Notes: a model not told the origin generated them from the letters alone. A DNA stretch of 64,000 bases from Companilactobacillus nodensis DSM 19682 = JCM 14932 = NBRC 107160 (GCF_000615905.1 NZ_BAMN01000001.1:186001-250000); one strand, 5' to 3'. Shown: positions 35,772 through 45,353, numbered from the stretch's first letter. Numbers and translations are program-made.

Positions 35772-36758
35772 ATGATTATCGTAACTAACAATACAGAGAG
35801 TGCTAATAAAATTATGGAACAAGCTAAGGAAGCTGGATTGAAAGATGTCTTTCAACACAACAACCGCATTGGTTTTGCCCATGCTAAGAATTTAGATGAC
35901 GTACCATTTGAAATCGAAACTGAAGAAGTTATTACTGATCATCCAGCTGCATTACAAGCTTCGAGATTATTCCATCCTGAGAATACTATCATTCGTACTA
36001 AGCACAGTGTTGTTGGTGATGGTTCATTCACTAAGATTGCCGGCCCTGATTCCATCGAATCACCAGAACATGTTTTGAAGATGGGACAAGCAGTCAAAGA
36101 AGCCGGTGGAACAATGTTACGTGGCGGTTCATTTAAGCCCAGAACTAATCCATACACTTTCCAAGGTAATGGTGAAGTTGGTTTGAAGGCACACCGTGCT
36201 GCCGCTGACAAGCTAGGCATGGACATGGTAACTGAAATTATGGATACCAGAGACATTGAGTTAGTAGACAAGTACACTGATATTTTCCAAGTTGGAACTC
36301 GTAATATGCAAAACTTCTCGTTATTGAAGGCATTAGGTAAGTTACGCAAGCCAGTCATTCTTAAACGTGGAATGTCCGCAACGATTGATGATTTATTGAA
36401 TGCTTCAGAATACATCGCTGCTGGTGGTAATACACAGATCATGTTGATGGAACGTGGAATTAGAACTTTTGACAACAAGTACACACGTAACACTATGGAT
36501 GTTTCAGCCATTCCTGTTTTGAAGCAACTAACACATTACCCAATCCTTGCCGACTCATCACATGCTGCCGGTGTATCTGACTTAGTTACACCAATTGGTA
36601 TTTCTGCTGTTGCTGCTGGCGCTGATGGATTAATGACTGAAATTCACGATCATCCAGAAAAGGCCTTCGTCGATGGCAAACAAGCTCTAACACCTGAACA
36701 ATTCAAACATCTTGCAAGCCTATCAGATCAAATACATGAATTAGTGAAAGAAGCGTAG
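35772..36758 (+). CDS. aroF: DAHP synthase, type I-beta with ferredoxin-like domain
   Basis: 328 residues; condenses phosphoenolpyruvate and erythrose-4-phosphate, first step of the pathway. An N-terminal ~80-residue regulatory ferredoxin-like domain, then the barrel: GGTMLRGGSFKPRTNPYTFQG, VGTRNMQNF, KRGMSATI, ILADSSHAAG, MTEIHD. Unusually, the motif normally written AGPCSVES reads AGPDSIES here, so the usual metal-binding Cys is Asp. Other expected ligands (His in SSHAAG, Glu in MTEIH, Asp) are present. Possible feedback by Tyr/Phe through the N-terminal domain, as in T. maritima. Confidence 0.92.
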   Translation: MIIVTNNTESANKIMEQAKEAGLKDVFQHNNRIGFAHAKNLDDVPFEIETEEVITDHPAALQASRLFHPENTIIRTKHSVVGDGSFTKIAGPDSIESPEHVLKMGQAVKEAGGTMLRGGSFKPRTNPYTFQGNGEVGLKAHRAAADKLGMDMVTEIMDTRDIELVDKYTDIFQVGTRNMQNFSLLKALGKLRKPVILKRGMSATIDDLLNASEYIAAGGNTQIMLMERGIRTFDNKYTRNTMDVSAIPVLKQLTHYPILADSSHAAGVSDLVTPIGISAVAAGADGLMTEIHDHPEKAFVDGKQALTPEQFKHLASLSDQIHELVKEA

Positions 36759-36761
36759 AAA

Positions 36762-37820
36762 ATGATAACCGTAACTTTACCAACCAAAATCTACAATATT
36801 GAAATCAAATCTGGTTTACATCAAGAGATTGGTGGTTTAGTTAAATCAGTTTGGAAACCTAAGAAGGTCGTTCTAATTACTGACCAGCAGGTAGCAAAAC
36901 ATTATTTGAATGACACAGTCTCGCAATTAGAAACTGCCGGCTTTGAAGTTTTGACGGAAGTCGTACCTGTTGGTGAACAATCCAAGAGTTTGGCGACTGT
37001 TAGTAAGATAATTTCTGAGATGGCGACAGAAGGTTTTACTAGAAAAGATGGCGTTGTAGCACTTGGTGGTGGAGTTGTCGGGGATCTATCTGGCTTAGTT
37101 TCCAGCTTGTATATGCGCGGTATTCCGTTTATTCAAATTGCTACATCACTGACTGCTATGGTCGATTCAAGTGTTGGTGGTAAGACAGCTGTGAATCTAG
37201 GTGAAGTCAAGAATATCATTGGCACATTTCATCAGCCTGATCTAGTGATCATTGATCCTGATTTTTTAAGAACACTTTCGCAGCGTAACCTAGTTGAGGG
37301 ATACGGCGAAGTTGTTAAGTGTAGTGCACTAGAAGGTGGAGAATTCTTCGAGTTAACTGGAAGGATCACTGATCCAGTTGGTATTTTGACTAACGCCACT
37401 GAGTTGATTCAGCGTTCGATAGGTTTCAAGGCTGATGTAGTTATGAAGGATGAAAAAGAACAGAACTTACGCCGTATTTTGAACTTTGGTCATACATTTG
37501 GTCATGCGATTGAGTTACTGGGGCATGGAGAATTAAAACATGGTGAGGCTGTATCCATTGGAATGGTACGCATCAGTCAGTGCTTTGAAAATATTGGTGT
37601 AACTCAAAAGGGTATTACTAGTGAAATAACAGACAGATTACTGGCAGTTGGATTGCCAATTGACTCTGATTTGATTGGTACCGATGAATTCTTGGAACAT
37701 CTTAAGAATGACAAGAAAAATGATGGCAAACAATTAAATCTAGTAGCTCTGTCAGAAATTGGTCTACCTATAATCGTACCTAAGAGCTTGGAATCAATTC
37801 CAGAATTCTTGAATAGTTAA
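36762..37820 (+). CDS. aroB: 3-dehydroquinate synthase
   Basis: 352 residues; converts DAHP to 3-dehydroquinate with NAD and zinc. NAD-binding GGGVVGDLSGLVSSLYMRGI, TSLTAMVDSSVGGKTAVN, EGYGEVVKC, and zinc ligands in LNFGHTFGHAIE and HGEAVSIGM are all seen. Starts three bases after aroF, so tightly coupled. Confidence 0.95.
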   Translation: MITVTLPTKIYNIEIKSGLHQEIGGLVKSVWKPKKVVLITDQQVAKHYLNDTVSQLETAGFEVLTEVVPVGEQSKSLATVSKIISEMATEGFTRKDGVVALGGGVVGDLSGLVSSLYMRGIPFIQIATSLTAMVDSSVGGKTAVNLGEVKNIIGTFHQPDLVIIDPDFLRTLSQRNLVEGYGEVVKCSALEGGEFFELTGRITDPVGILTNATELIQRSIGFKADVVMKDEKEQNLRRILNFGHTFGHAIELLGHGELKHGEAVSIGMVRISQCFENIGVTQKGITSEITDRLLAVGLPIDSDLIGTDEFLEHLKNDKKNDGKQLNLVALSEIGLPIIVPKSLESIPEFLNS

Positions 37821-37835
37821 TCAGGTGAATGAATT

Positions 37836-38552
37836 ATGAAACGAATTACTTTAGATGATGATCGACCCAATTTGATAGTTCCAATTGTTGAAAGGAATTT
37901 AACTGATACTTTAACCGTTATAACGGATACTAATAAATCTCAGGCAGATATGATCGAACTAAGGATAGACTATTGGGACGATATGAGTCAGTTGACATTC
38001 AAGACTTTTCAACTGATAAATGAATTAACAAAGCTGCCGATTATTGTTACATGGAGAACAGCAGCGGAGGGTGGATGTATTGATTTCAATAAATCACAAT
38101 ATGAACGAATTTATGCGAGTGCTATCTCTGCCGGTATCTCAGTGATAGATGTTGAATATAGATTGTTTTCAGAAGTGAATAACTTGCTTGAATTGGCACA
38201 TACTCATGGAACTAAGGTAATTGGTTCATATCATAATTTTCAAAGTACACCTGACAACTTAACAGATATCATGATGTCGATTGATCGTAGTTCAGCTGAT
38301 ATTGTGAAGGTGGCCGTTATGCCTGAATCAAAACAGAATGTAGACTTTGTATTGAATGCAGCTAAGAAGATTGTTAAACCGGCAATTGTAATAAGTATGG
38401 GTGAATTAGGAATTCGTAGCCGTTATGAAGGTATTAAATATGGCTCACGATTTACCTTTGGAACACGGGGTAAGTCATCTGCCCCGGGACAACCGACAAT
38501 TGAGGAATTGAATAGATATTTCATGGAGGAGAAAAATGAAAAAATTAAATAA
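37836..38552 (+). CDS. aroD: 3-dehydroquinate dehydratase, type I
   Basis: 238 residues; Schiff-base dehydratase. Opening IELRIDYW-type motif (MIELRIDYWDD), catalytic His in IGSYHNFQSTP (about residue 130), Schiff-base Lys in DIVKVAVM (about 157) and MGELGIRSR are present. Its end overlaps aroA by 17 bases. Confidence 0.93.
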   Translation: MKRITLDDDRPNLIVPIVERNLTDTLTVITDTNKSQADMIELRIDYWDDMSQLTFKTFQLINELTKLPIIVTWRTAAEGGCIDFNKSQYERIYASAISAGISVIDVEYRLFSEVNNLLELAHTHGTKVIGSYHNFQSTPDNLTDIMMSIDRSSADIVKVAVMPESKQNVDFVLNAAKKIVKPAIVISMGELGIRSRYEGIKYGSRFTFGTRGKSSAPGQPTIEELNRYFMEEKNEKIK

Positions 38553-39816
38553 AGTTACGTCTCTGAAGGGAATAGTTTCAGTTCCTGGGGATAAAAGTAT
38601 TTCCCACAGAGCTTTAATGCTCGGTGCGATAGTTAACGGAACTACTAGAATAACTAACTTGCTGAATTCAGCTGATGTGAATACAACTAGAGCAATTTTA
38701 ACTAACTTAGGCGTGACAATCACTGAGCGCGGCAACATAACCGAAGTAGTGGGAGCAGGTGTATCAAATTTGCATGATCCTGGTATTGTGCTTGATATGG
38801 GAAATTCTGGCACATCTACTAGATTGTTAACAGGATTGATTGCGGGAGCAGATTTGGATGCTCAAATTATCGGTGATGATAGTTTATCCAGGCGTCCGAT
38901 GGATCGAGTTATTGATCCACTCAATAATGTGGGGGCAAATATTACTAGTAATAACGGTAAGTTACCAATGATTATTCACCGGAGTCAGTTGAATAATAAA
39001 ATTGACTTCGAATTACCGGTTGGATCAGCTCAAGTCAAGAGTGCTGTGCTACTGGCAGGAATCACCAGTGGAAGCAAGACGACAGTCGTTGATAAGTTTA
39101 GGACACGTAATCATACGGAAATAATGCTCCAGCAATTTGGCGCTGAAGTTAAGGTTGATGGGGCAAAGATATCAGTTCCGGCTGACCAACATTTGTCGGC
39201 AGCTGATGTCTTGGTACCTGGGGATATTTCCTCAGCAGCATTCTGGATAGTTGCTGGTCTGTTAGTCAAAGGTAGCAATTTGACGATTAAGAATGTCGGG
39301 ATTAATCCAACTAGATCTGGTATCATCAATATTCTTCGTCAAATGGATGCCAAAATAGATATTAAACAAACAAGTATCGACGGTGAAACTATTGCCGACA
39401 TAACGCCACGCTTCAGTAAATTACAGGCATTAAATATTTATGGAGAAATCATTCCAACATGTATTGATGAGATTCCAATAATTGTTCTGGCAGCTACACA
39501 AGCAACTGGTCGGACGATTATCAGAGGTGCGGCTGAGCTTAAGCTAAAAGAGAGTGATCGAATTCTAACCGTTACAAGTGAATTGAAGAAGTTGGGTGCC
39601 CAAATCAAAGCAACTGATGATGGTTTTATCATTGATGGTCCCGCACAATTGACTGCTAACAAGACGCATGTTTCAGGTCATAAGGATCATCGAATTGCCA
39701 TGATGTTAGCAATCGCTTCACTAATAACTGATGGCGAAGTGATTTTGGATGACGATGATTCAGTTGGTATCTCATATCCGACATTCTTCACTGAACTAGG
39801 AAAGCTGTCGGTCTGA
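38536..39816 (+). CDS. aroA: EPSP synthase (3-phosphoshikimate 1-carboxyvinyltransferase)
   Basis: 426 residues. VPGDKSISHRALMLGAI, the GNSGTSTRLLTGL motif (PEP binding), SRRPMDRV, VPGDISSAAFW, KLKESDRI and GHKDHRIAMML are all intact. The residue after GNSGT is Ser rather than the common Ala/Gly of class I enzymes. GGAGG precedes the ATG within aroD. The stop codon overlaps the tyrA start (TGATG). Confidence 0.95.
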   Translation: MKKLNKVTSLKGIVSVPGDKSISHRALMLGAIVNGTTRITNLLNSADVNTTRAILTNLGVTITERGNITEVVGAGVSNLHDPGIVLDMGNSGTSTRLLTGLIAGADLDAQIIGDDSLSRRPMDRVIDPLNNVGANITSNNGKLPMIIHRSQLNNKIDFELPVGSAQVKSAVLLAGITSGSKTTVVDKFRTRNHTEIMLQQFGAEVKVDGAKISVPADQHLSAADVLVPGDISSAAFWIVAGLLVKGSNLTIKNVGINPTRSGIINILRQMDAKIDIKQTSIDGETIADITPRFSKLQALNIYGEIIPTCIDEIPIIVLAATQATGRTIIRGAAELKLKESDRILTVTSELKKLGAQIKATDDGFIIDGPAQLTANKTHVSGHKDHRIAMMLAIASLITDGEVILDDDDSVGISYPTFFTELGKLSV

Positions 39817-40655
39817 TGAAAACAATAATTGTTGTTGGATTGGGAGCCATGGGGGCATCGGTTGCTGAAGGATTGCGAACTCCAACTTCCAAAATTTTTG
39901 GAATCGACAATGATGCAGCAACCTGTAAAATTGCGGTTACTGAGCACGTAGTGGATGAAATCATCAAGATGGATAATCTACTTGTTAGAAATGCTGATTT
40001 GATAGTTCTTGCCGGTCCTATTCGAATGATTCAAGACCAGTTGCAGTTATTACAAACGATGAAGTTATCAGGCGAAACTATCGTTACAGATATTGGTTCT
40101 ACTAAGAGTGAAATTATGGAATCAGCTAAGGGATTACCAAACTTTATTGGTGGACATCCCATGGTAGGCACGGATAAAAAAGGTATTCGCAATCGAAATA
40201 AAGACATGTTTGTTGGTAAACCATTCTTTGTAGTTGGAGATAGTCAAAAAATAAAATTATTAAGCAATTTATTAGAACCATTACATTCAGATATTCAAGC
40301 TATCACAGCTACAGATCATGACAAACTAGTGACCAGTATCAGTGACTTGCCACATGTGGCAGCATTTGCGTTAGTTAATGCAATTGATCGTGAGTTGCCG
40401 AATAATCAATTGGGTTGGCAAGGAAGTGTTGCTGGCGGATTTATTGACACGACTAGAATCGCTCAGTCCAATCCTGAATTATGGTCACAAATATTATTAA
40501 GTAATCGTGATTCAGTCGTAGATGGAATCGATCAATTGATGACGACGCTACAAGAGTACAAACTGAGTTTAATTGAAAATAACGATAAAAAGTTGACTGA
40601 GCACATTGCAGAAGCAAAAAGGATACGTCAGAAAGTGGGTGAATTACATGAGTAA
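39816..40655 (+). CDS. tyrA: Prephenate dehydrogenase
   Basis: 279 residues; NAD-dependent oxidative decarboxylation of prephenate to 4-hydroxyphenylpyruvate for tyrosine. Nucleotide loop VGLGAMGASVAEGL, GGHPMVGT, and the catalytic region TDHDKLVTSISDLPHVAAF are present. There is no C-terminal ACT domain, so feedback must be weak or at transcription. Gene overlaps aroA by one base and aroK by eight. Confidence 0.92.
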   Translation: MKTIIVVGLGAMGASVAEGLRTPTSKIFGIDNDAATCKIAVTEHVVDEIIKMDNLLVRNADLIVLAGPIRMIQDQLQLLQTMKLSGETIVTDIGSTKSEIMESAKGLPNFIGGHPMVGTDKKGIRNRNKDMFVGKPFFVVGDSQKIKLLSNLLEPLHSDIQAITATDHDKLVTSISDLPHVAAFALVNAIDRELPNNQLGWQGSVAGGFIDTTRIAQSNPELWSQILLSNRDSVVDGIDQLMTTLQEYKLSLIENNDKKLTEHIAEAKRIRQKVGELHE

Positions 40656-41436
40656 AACGACAATTTTAATTGGTTTCATGGGGGCTGGTAAGACAACTGT
40701 CGGAAAAGTTCTAGCTAATATTACTAATCAGCCATTGCTTGATCTGGACGATGAATTCACCCGCGGAACGAAGCTATCTCCCAAGGAGTTCATGGAACAA
40801 TTAGGCGAAGAAGAATTTCGAACGACCGAAACAAGAATCTTGAAGAGTCAACTTGATTTTGATGGAATCATTAGTACCGGTGGCGGTGTCGTCGAATCAG
40901 AACTCAATCGTCAATTGATTCGAGATTCATCTGCCCAAGTAATTTACTTGAAGACAAGTTTAGCCAACGTTTTAGAACGTTTGTCACATGATAATGTTCG
41001 TCCAATGCTGCGCAAAATGTCAGTGATCGACTTGCAGAACTGTTGGAATCGTCGCGGTATTTTTTACCAGTTATTATCCAACGTAACGATTGAAACCACT
41101 AATAAGAATCCAACCAAAATTGCCCGAGAGATTATTGATTTTGAGCAACAGCATGATGAGTTATTACCATTGCGTAGCCAAATCGATAGTCTAGATCGTC
41201 AAATATTCAACTTGGTATCACAACGGTTTGATGTTGTACGCGAAGTGGCAAGTGTCAAGGAACAGTTGCACGCATCGGTAGTTCAAACTGAGAGAATGGA
41301 CGAAGTTCGTGCTGAGTTGAAGAATGATTTCAGCGATAATAGTAATATTTCGGAGCAGTTGATTGAAGAAATGATGAATATCTTATTCAGCAGTTCGATT
41401 CAACGTGAAAATGAGCAAATAAAAAAAGTCGACTAA
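40648..41436 (+). CDS. aroK: Shikimate kinase-chorismate mutase fusion
   Basis: 262 residues. Residues 1-170 are shikimate kinase: GFMGAGKTTVGK (Walker A), LDDEF, EFRTTE and STGGGVV. Residues ~173-262 are an AroQ-type chorismate mutase: LRSQIDSLDRQIFNLVSQRFDVVREVASVK carries the expected Arg, Arg and Lys, and SSSIQREN could supply the Gln. The segment equivalent to D-x-x-R-E reads QTERM, so two usual active-site acids are absent. This joins pathway step 5 with the first branch step to tyrosine/phenylalanine. ATG 40648 overlaps the tyrA end; the last gene before the terminator. Confidence 0.88.
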   Translation: MSKTTILIGFMGAGKTTVGKVLANITNQPLLDLDDEFTRGTKLSPKEFMEQLGEEEFRTTETRILKSQLDFDGIISTGGGVVESELNRQLIRDSSAQVIYLKTSLANVLERLSHDNVRPMLRKMSVIDLQNCWNRRGIFYQLLSNVTIETTNKNPTKIAREIIDFEQQHDELLPLRSQIDSLDRQIFNLVSQRFDVVREVASVKEQLHASVVQTERMDEVRAELKNDFSDNSNISEQLIEEMMNILFSSSIQRENEQIKKVD

Positions 41437-41452
41437 TTTAGTCGGCTTTTTA
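41425..41452 (+). terminator. aro operon terminator
   Basis: AAGTCGACT and AGTCGGCTT arms (one G:T) with AATTT loop and a T-run; overlaps the last aroK codons. Confidence 0.85.
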
Positions 41453-41459
41453 AAATTCA

Positions 41460-42107
41460 TTAAACTAGATCAATCAAGCGAGTTCCATGTAATTCTTTAA
41501 CATTCAAGCTAGTAGCAACCTCGTCACAATTTTCATAAGTGACACCACCACCAGGTAAAATAGCAATTCTACCGGCAGCGTATTCGATTGTTTTCTTGAT
41601 ATTGTCGATGGTCTCATCGATACTGATATCGAGTGGTCCACCGTGTGTCAAAATACGATCGACATCATGTTCAACTAACCAATCGATTGCATCGTGCTGT
41701 TTGTCTTCAGGAATATCATCGAAAGCCATGTGGAAAACTATTTGCATACCAGAACTTGCGGCAATCAGTTGTTCCATAGCCTCTTCATCTAATTCTCCAT
41801 CGGTGGTCAAAGCGCCAAAGGCAACTGCATCGACACCGAGTTTTTGAGCTTGGAATAGGTCTGCTTCCATCATCTTTAGTTCTAGATCGTTATAAATAAA
41901 GTTGCCACCACGAGGGCGGATCATTTCTACTAAAGGAATGGATTTTTCTTGGAGATATTTAGTAGTTTCTTGCAAGACACCGGTACTAGGAGTTGTACCG
42001 CCAACAGCTAGATTGTCGTTTAATTCAATTCTATCAGCCCCAGCCAGAACAGCTTGGGGAATAGTTGTAAAGTTTTCTACTGCGATTTCTTTATAAATAA
42101 GAATCAC
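41460..42107 (-). CDS. cutC: CutC-family protein
   Basis: 215-residue TIM-barrel protein historically linked to copper tolerance. Characteristic elements: IAVENFTTIPQAVLAGADRIELNDNL at the start, EMIRPRGGNF, GALTTDGELD, FHMAFDD and ILTHGG, and LPGGGVTYEN near the end. The start is close to a short AT-rich region with GAAGTGATT upstream. Convergent with the aro operon and downstream of uppP on the minus strand, separated by a terminator. Biochemical role uncertain in the family. Confidence 0.88.
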   Translation of the reverse strand: MILIYKEIAVENFTTIPQAVLAGADRIELNDNLAVGGTTPSTGVLQETTKYLQEKSIPLVEMIRPRGGNFIYNDLELKMMEADLFQAQKLGVDAVAFGALTTDGELDEEAMEQLIAASSGMQIVFHMAFDDIPEDKQHDAIDWLVEHDVDRILTHGGPLDISIDETIDNIKKTIEYAAGRIAILPGGGVTYENCDEVATSLNVKELHGTRLIDLV

Positions 42108-42142
42108 TTCTTTCGATTTTTTTAAGCACCATAATTGTACAC

Positions 42143-42171
42143 AAAAAAAAGAACGTCTTGCGACGTTCTCA
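42143..42171 (-). terminator. uppP terminator
   Basis: GAACGTC and GACGTTC arms with TTGC loop; the A-run at 42143-42150 is the U-tract on the minus strand. Confidence 0.88.
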
Positions 42172-42179
42172 GATTAATT

Positions 42180-43022
42180 TTAAGCAATCATACCTTTTAT
42201 GAAGCCAAAGTAGAGAATTACTAGAATTGCTAAAATAATTCTGTACCAACCAAAGGCTTTGAAATCGTTACTTCTAATGTAGTTCAATAAGAACTTGATT
42301 GAAGCATAGGCAACGATGAAGGATACAAAAGTACCGATTAACAAAATAGTTAATTCGCTACCACTAAAGGTATTTCCTCCAGCAAAGTATTTCACAATTT
42401 TCAGTAAACTAGCACCAAACATAGTTGGAATGGCCAAGAAGAATGAAAATTCAGTAGCGACGAATCTTGAGGTACCAATTGAGATACCACCAAGGATAGT
42501 AGCACCTGAACGTGAAGTACCAGGAACTAATGAAAGAACTTGGAAGAGTCCGATCTTGAAGGCTGTTCCATATGACAAGTTATCAAGATCAGTGACTTGT
42601 GGGCGTTTATTCTTGAAGTAGTTCTCAACGATAATGAATAAAATACCATAAATCAATAGGGTAGCAGCGATAACTTGCCAACTAGTTAGGTTCTTATCCA
42701 TCCAGTCATTCAATGGAAGTCCGATTACGACTGAAGGAATGATGGCAACAAGAACTTTGAACCAAATATCCCAAGTCAGTCGTTTCTCACGACGATTCTT
42801 CTTAGGTGAGAAGGGATTCAATTTGTGGAAGTAGATTAGGATAACTGCCAAAATCGCTCCAAATTGAATAACAACCATAAACATATGAATGAAGGCTGGT
42901 GTTTCATTCAGTTTGACGAATTCATCAGCTAAGTATAAGTGTCCGGTTGAACTGATAGGTAAGAACTCAGTGAAACCTTCAATAATACCAAGTATGACGG
43001 TCTTTATAATTTCAATGAACAT
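42180..43022 (-). CDS. uppP: Undecaprenyl-diphosphatase (UppP/BacA)
   Basis: 280-residue membrane phosphatase that recycles the lipid carrier of cell-wall synthesis and gives bacitracin tolerance. [18 protein letters not shown] is at the N-terminus, and [15 protein letters not shown] in the middle, with about eight helices. GGAGAAAA precedes the ATG. Functionally related to the Bce-type system at 3-7.6 kb through bacitracin response; no physical linkage. Confidence 0.95.
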   Translation of the reverse strand: MFIEIIKTVILGIIEGFTEFLPISSTGHLYLADEFVKLNETPAFIHMFMVVIQFGAILAVILIYFHKLNPFSPKKNRREKRLTWDIWFKVLVAIIPSVVIGLPLNDWMDKNLTSWQVIAATLLIYGILFIIVENYFKNKRPQVTDLDNLSYGTAFKIGLFQVLSLVPGTSRSGATILGGISIGTSRFVATEFSFFLAIPTMFGASLLKIVKYFAGGNTFSGSELTILLIGTFVSFIVAYASIKFLLNYIRSNDFKAFGWYRIILAILVILYFGFIKGMIA

Positions 43023-43048
43023 TATTATTTTCTCCTATAATTTTGGAA

Positions 43049-44068
43049 CTAAATAAAGTGTACACATACACACTCAGAAATGGAAATATTTTCTTCAAGA
43101 ATATTCAATCTACCCTTTTTAGAACTACGTGTGAAGATGGTCAAATTGTCTGAATCTTGATTTGCGACTAACAAATATTTTTCTGAAGGGTCAAGTTCAA
43201 AGTCTCTAGGACCATTACCCTTTGTCTTTACAGTATCAATTTTTTTGAGTCGATCACCGTCAGATCCAATCTCGAACGTAGCGATGGTATCAGCTCCACG
43301 TGTTGATACATATAGATATTTACCATCTTTGCTGATACGGATTGCAGCGGTAGTGTTTTTTTGTTCGTCTTTGGCGGCATCCATTTCGTCTACCAATGTG
43401 AGTCTAGAATCTTCTTCACTATATTCCATAACGAGAACTTTTGAAGACAATTCACAAGCAACATAGACGTATGGCTTAGTAGGATGGAATACCAAATGTC
43501 TAGGAGCATAACCTGATGGAGCAATATAGTTATTTAATAATTCAGGATTTTTTGGATCATCAATATTATAAATATAAATGCGATCAGCACCGTAGTCACA
43601 GATGATGAGCTTGCCATCAGGTGTTAATGCAGCGTAGTGAGGTTTTGATTGGTCTTGTTCAGGACGAGGACCGGAGCCTTTGAAGTTGATCTCAGAACAA
43701 CGTTCGATTTTACCGTCAGTAGTTAAATGATCGATCGTTACTTTGCTCAAATGAAAATAAGCACTGAAAACTAAACTACGACTTGCGTCAAATTTTACAT
43801 AAGAGGGGGAACCATCTTCAGAGAAGTCCTCATCTAGTAATTTGGCTTTGCCACTGCTGATATCGTAAGTTACGATGCCACCCTTGTCGCCGCTCTTAGC
43901 CAAGGCAATAAGTTTTAAGTCGTTAGTTACGTCGATATAAGTTGGACTGTCTAGTTCAACTAATGTTTCTGGCGTTGACAATTTACCAGTGTCTGAGTCT
44001 AATTCAGCTTGATAGACACCCTTGCCAGCCTTTTTTGTGTAGCCACTAAAGAGAACTTTTTCTTTCAT
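43049..44068 (-). CDS. Lactonase-family seven-bladed beta-propeller (6-phosphogluconolactonase-like)
   Basis: 339 residues. Repeated propeller motifs PTYIDVTNDLKLIAL, PHYAALTPDGKLIICDYG, PRHLVFHPTKPYVYVACE, ISKDGKYLYVSTRG and PRDFELDPSEKYLLVANQ match the YkgB/Pgl family. It may hydrolyse 6-phosphogluconolactone in the pentose phosphate pathway. A longer open frame begins at 44131, but GGAGGAATTTGTA is correctly placed for ATG 44068. A promoter-like AT-rich region separates it from the divergent PerM gene. Confidence 0.85.
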   Translation of the reverse strand: MKEKVLFSGYTKKAGKGVYQAELDSDTGKLSTPETLVELDSPTYIDVTNDLKLIALAKSGDKGGIVTYDISSGKAKLLDEDFSEDGSPSYVKFDASRSLVFSAYFHLSKVTIDHLTTDGKIERCSEINFKGSGPRPEQDQSKPHYAALTPDGKLIICDYGADRIYIYNIDDPKNPELLNNYIAPSGYAPRHLVFHPTKPYVYVACELSSKVLVMEYSEEDSRLTLVDEMDAAKDEQKNTTAAIRISKDGKYLYVSTRGADTIATFEIGSDGDRLKKIDTVKTKGNGPRDFELDPSEKYLLVANQDSDNLTIFTRSSKKGRLNILEENISISECVCVHFI

Positions 44069-44144
44069 TACAAATTCCTCCAAACAATGTATAGTATACA
44101 GTATAATCTTACTATGATATTTTTTGTACACGTAAGGAGCGAGT

Positions 44145-45353
44145 ATGAAACAAATTCCGAAAAAAGAAAAAACGTGGTTTTATAAATGGTTTTTAAATAA
44201 CCAAGTTACAGTTGTATTATTGAATATTCTCGTATTTTTTCTGGTGATTTTCTTATTTTCACAAATAAGCTTTGTCTTTGATCCCATCAACCAAATATTA
44301 GGAATCACGATGCCGCCCGTTATTCTGGCGTTGGTCCTTTACTATTTGATCAATCCGTTGATTGATGTGCTTGAAAACAAATTTCATATTAACAGAGTTA
44401 TTTCAATAACTTTTGTTTTCATTATTATTGCAGCGTTATTGATCTGGGGCGTAATGTCACTAATTCCTTTCGTTCAAAATCAAATTGATTCGCTAGTACA
44501 AAATTGGCCACATTATTGGGATGGACTCAATAAGAGCTTGCAAAATATGTTCAAGGATCCCAAGTTACATGTTTTCCGTGAAAACTTAGTTAATTCGAAT
44601 GCTAAGATAACCAAAAACTTTGAACAGGCCATCAATAAGATATTGCCACAGACCTTCAGTGGTATCAGTTCTGCTGTCAGCACTGTCACAAATATTGTTG
44701 TAATTGTCTTAACGGCACCATTTATCTTGTTCTTCATGTTGAAGGATAAGAATAAGTTCAAAGAATCAGTTGTTTCGTTGGTTCCCACTAGATTAAAGAA
44801 GTCGACCGGCGAAATGCTCACAGAAATGAGTCAATCACTTAGTTCTTATATTACTGGTCAGTTGACGGTTGCCTTTTGGGTCGCAGTGATGTTCTTCGTT
44901 GGGTACTTGATCATTGGTCAGCGCTACGCATTGATCCTCGGTATCAGTGCTGGTATTTTGAATTTGATTCCATATGTTGGTTCAACTTTGGCGCTGATTC
45001 CATCACTGATCATCGGTGCGTTTATCGCACCATCAATGGTCGTTAAGATTCTGATCGTCTTCGCAGTTGAACAGACGATTGAAACTCGTGTGATCTCACC
45101 GATTATTGTTGGTAATAAGATGGAGATGCATCCCGTAACGACAATTCTAGTATTGTTGGTATCGGCTGGACTATTTGGACTGATAGGGATGATCGCCGGG
45201 ATTCCGATTTTTGCTATCCTGAAGATTATCTGTACTAGAATATTTAGATGGATCAAACGTAACTCTCATTGGTATGAAGACAATGAAGCTGAGGACAAAG
45301 TAGTTGATGAGGTTATAGAAGGCACAGATGATTCAGATAAAATTCACAAATAA
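44145..45353 (+). CDS. AI-2E/PerM-family membrane transporter
   Basis: 402 residues with eight helices arranged as in the PerM/TqsA/YtvI family (long N-terminal and C-terminal helix pairs, central FILFFMLKDKNKF motif, GILNLIPYVGSTLALIPSLI, and a final IAGIPIFAILKII). The acidic C-terminal tail (EDNEAEDKVVDEV) is unusual but common in lactobacilli. Members export AI-2 or act in ion homeostasis; substrate here unknown. TAAGGAG lies seven bases before the ATG. Confidence 0.85.
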   Translation: MKQIPKKEKTWFYKWFLNNQVTVVLLNILVFFLVIFLFSQISFVFDPINQILGITMPPVILALVLYYLINPLIDVLENKFHINRVISITFVFIIIAALLIWGVMSLIPFVQNQIDSLVQNWPHYWDGLNKSLQNMFKDPKLHVFRENLVNSNAKITKNFEQAINKILPQTFSGISSAVSTVTNIVVIVLTAPFILFFMLKDKNKFKESVVSLVPTRLKKSTGEMLTEMSQSLSSYITGQLTVAFWVAVMFFVGYLIIGQRYALILGISAGILNLIPYVGSTLALIPSLIIGAFIAPSMVVKILIVFAVEQTIETRVISPIIVGNKMEMHPVTTILVLLVSAGLFGLIGMIAGIPIFAILKIICTRIFRWIKRNSHWYEDNEAEDKVVDEVIEGTDDSDKIHK

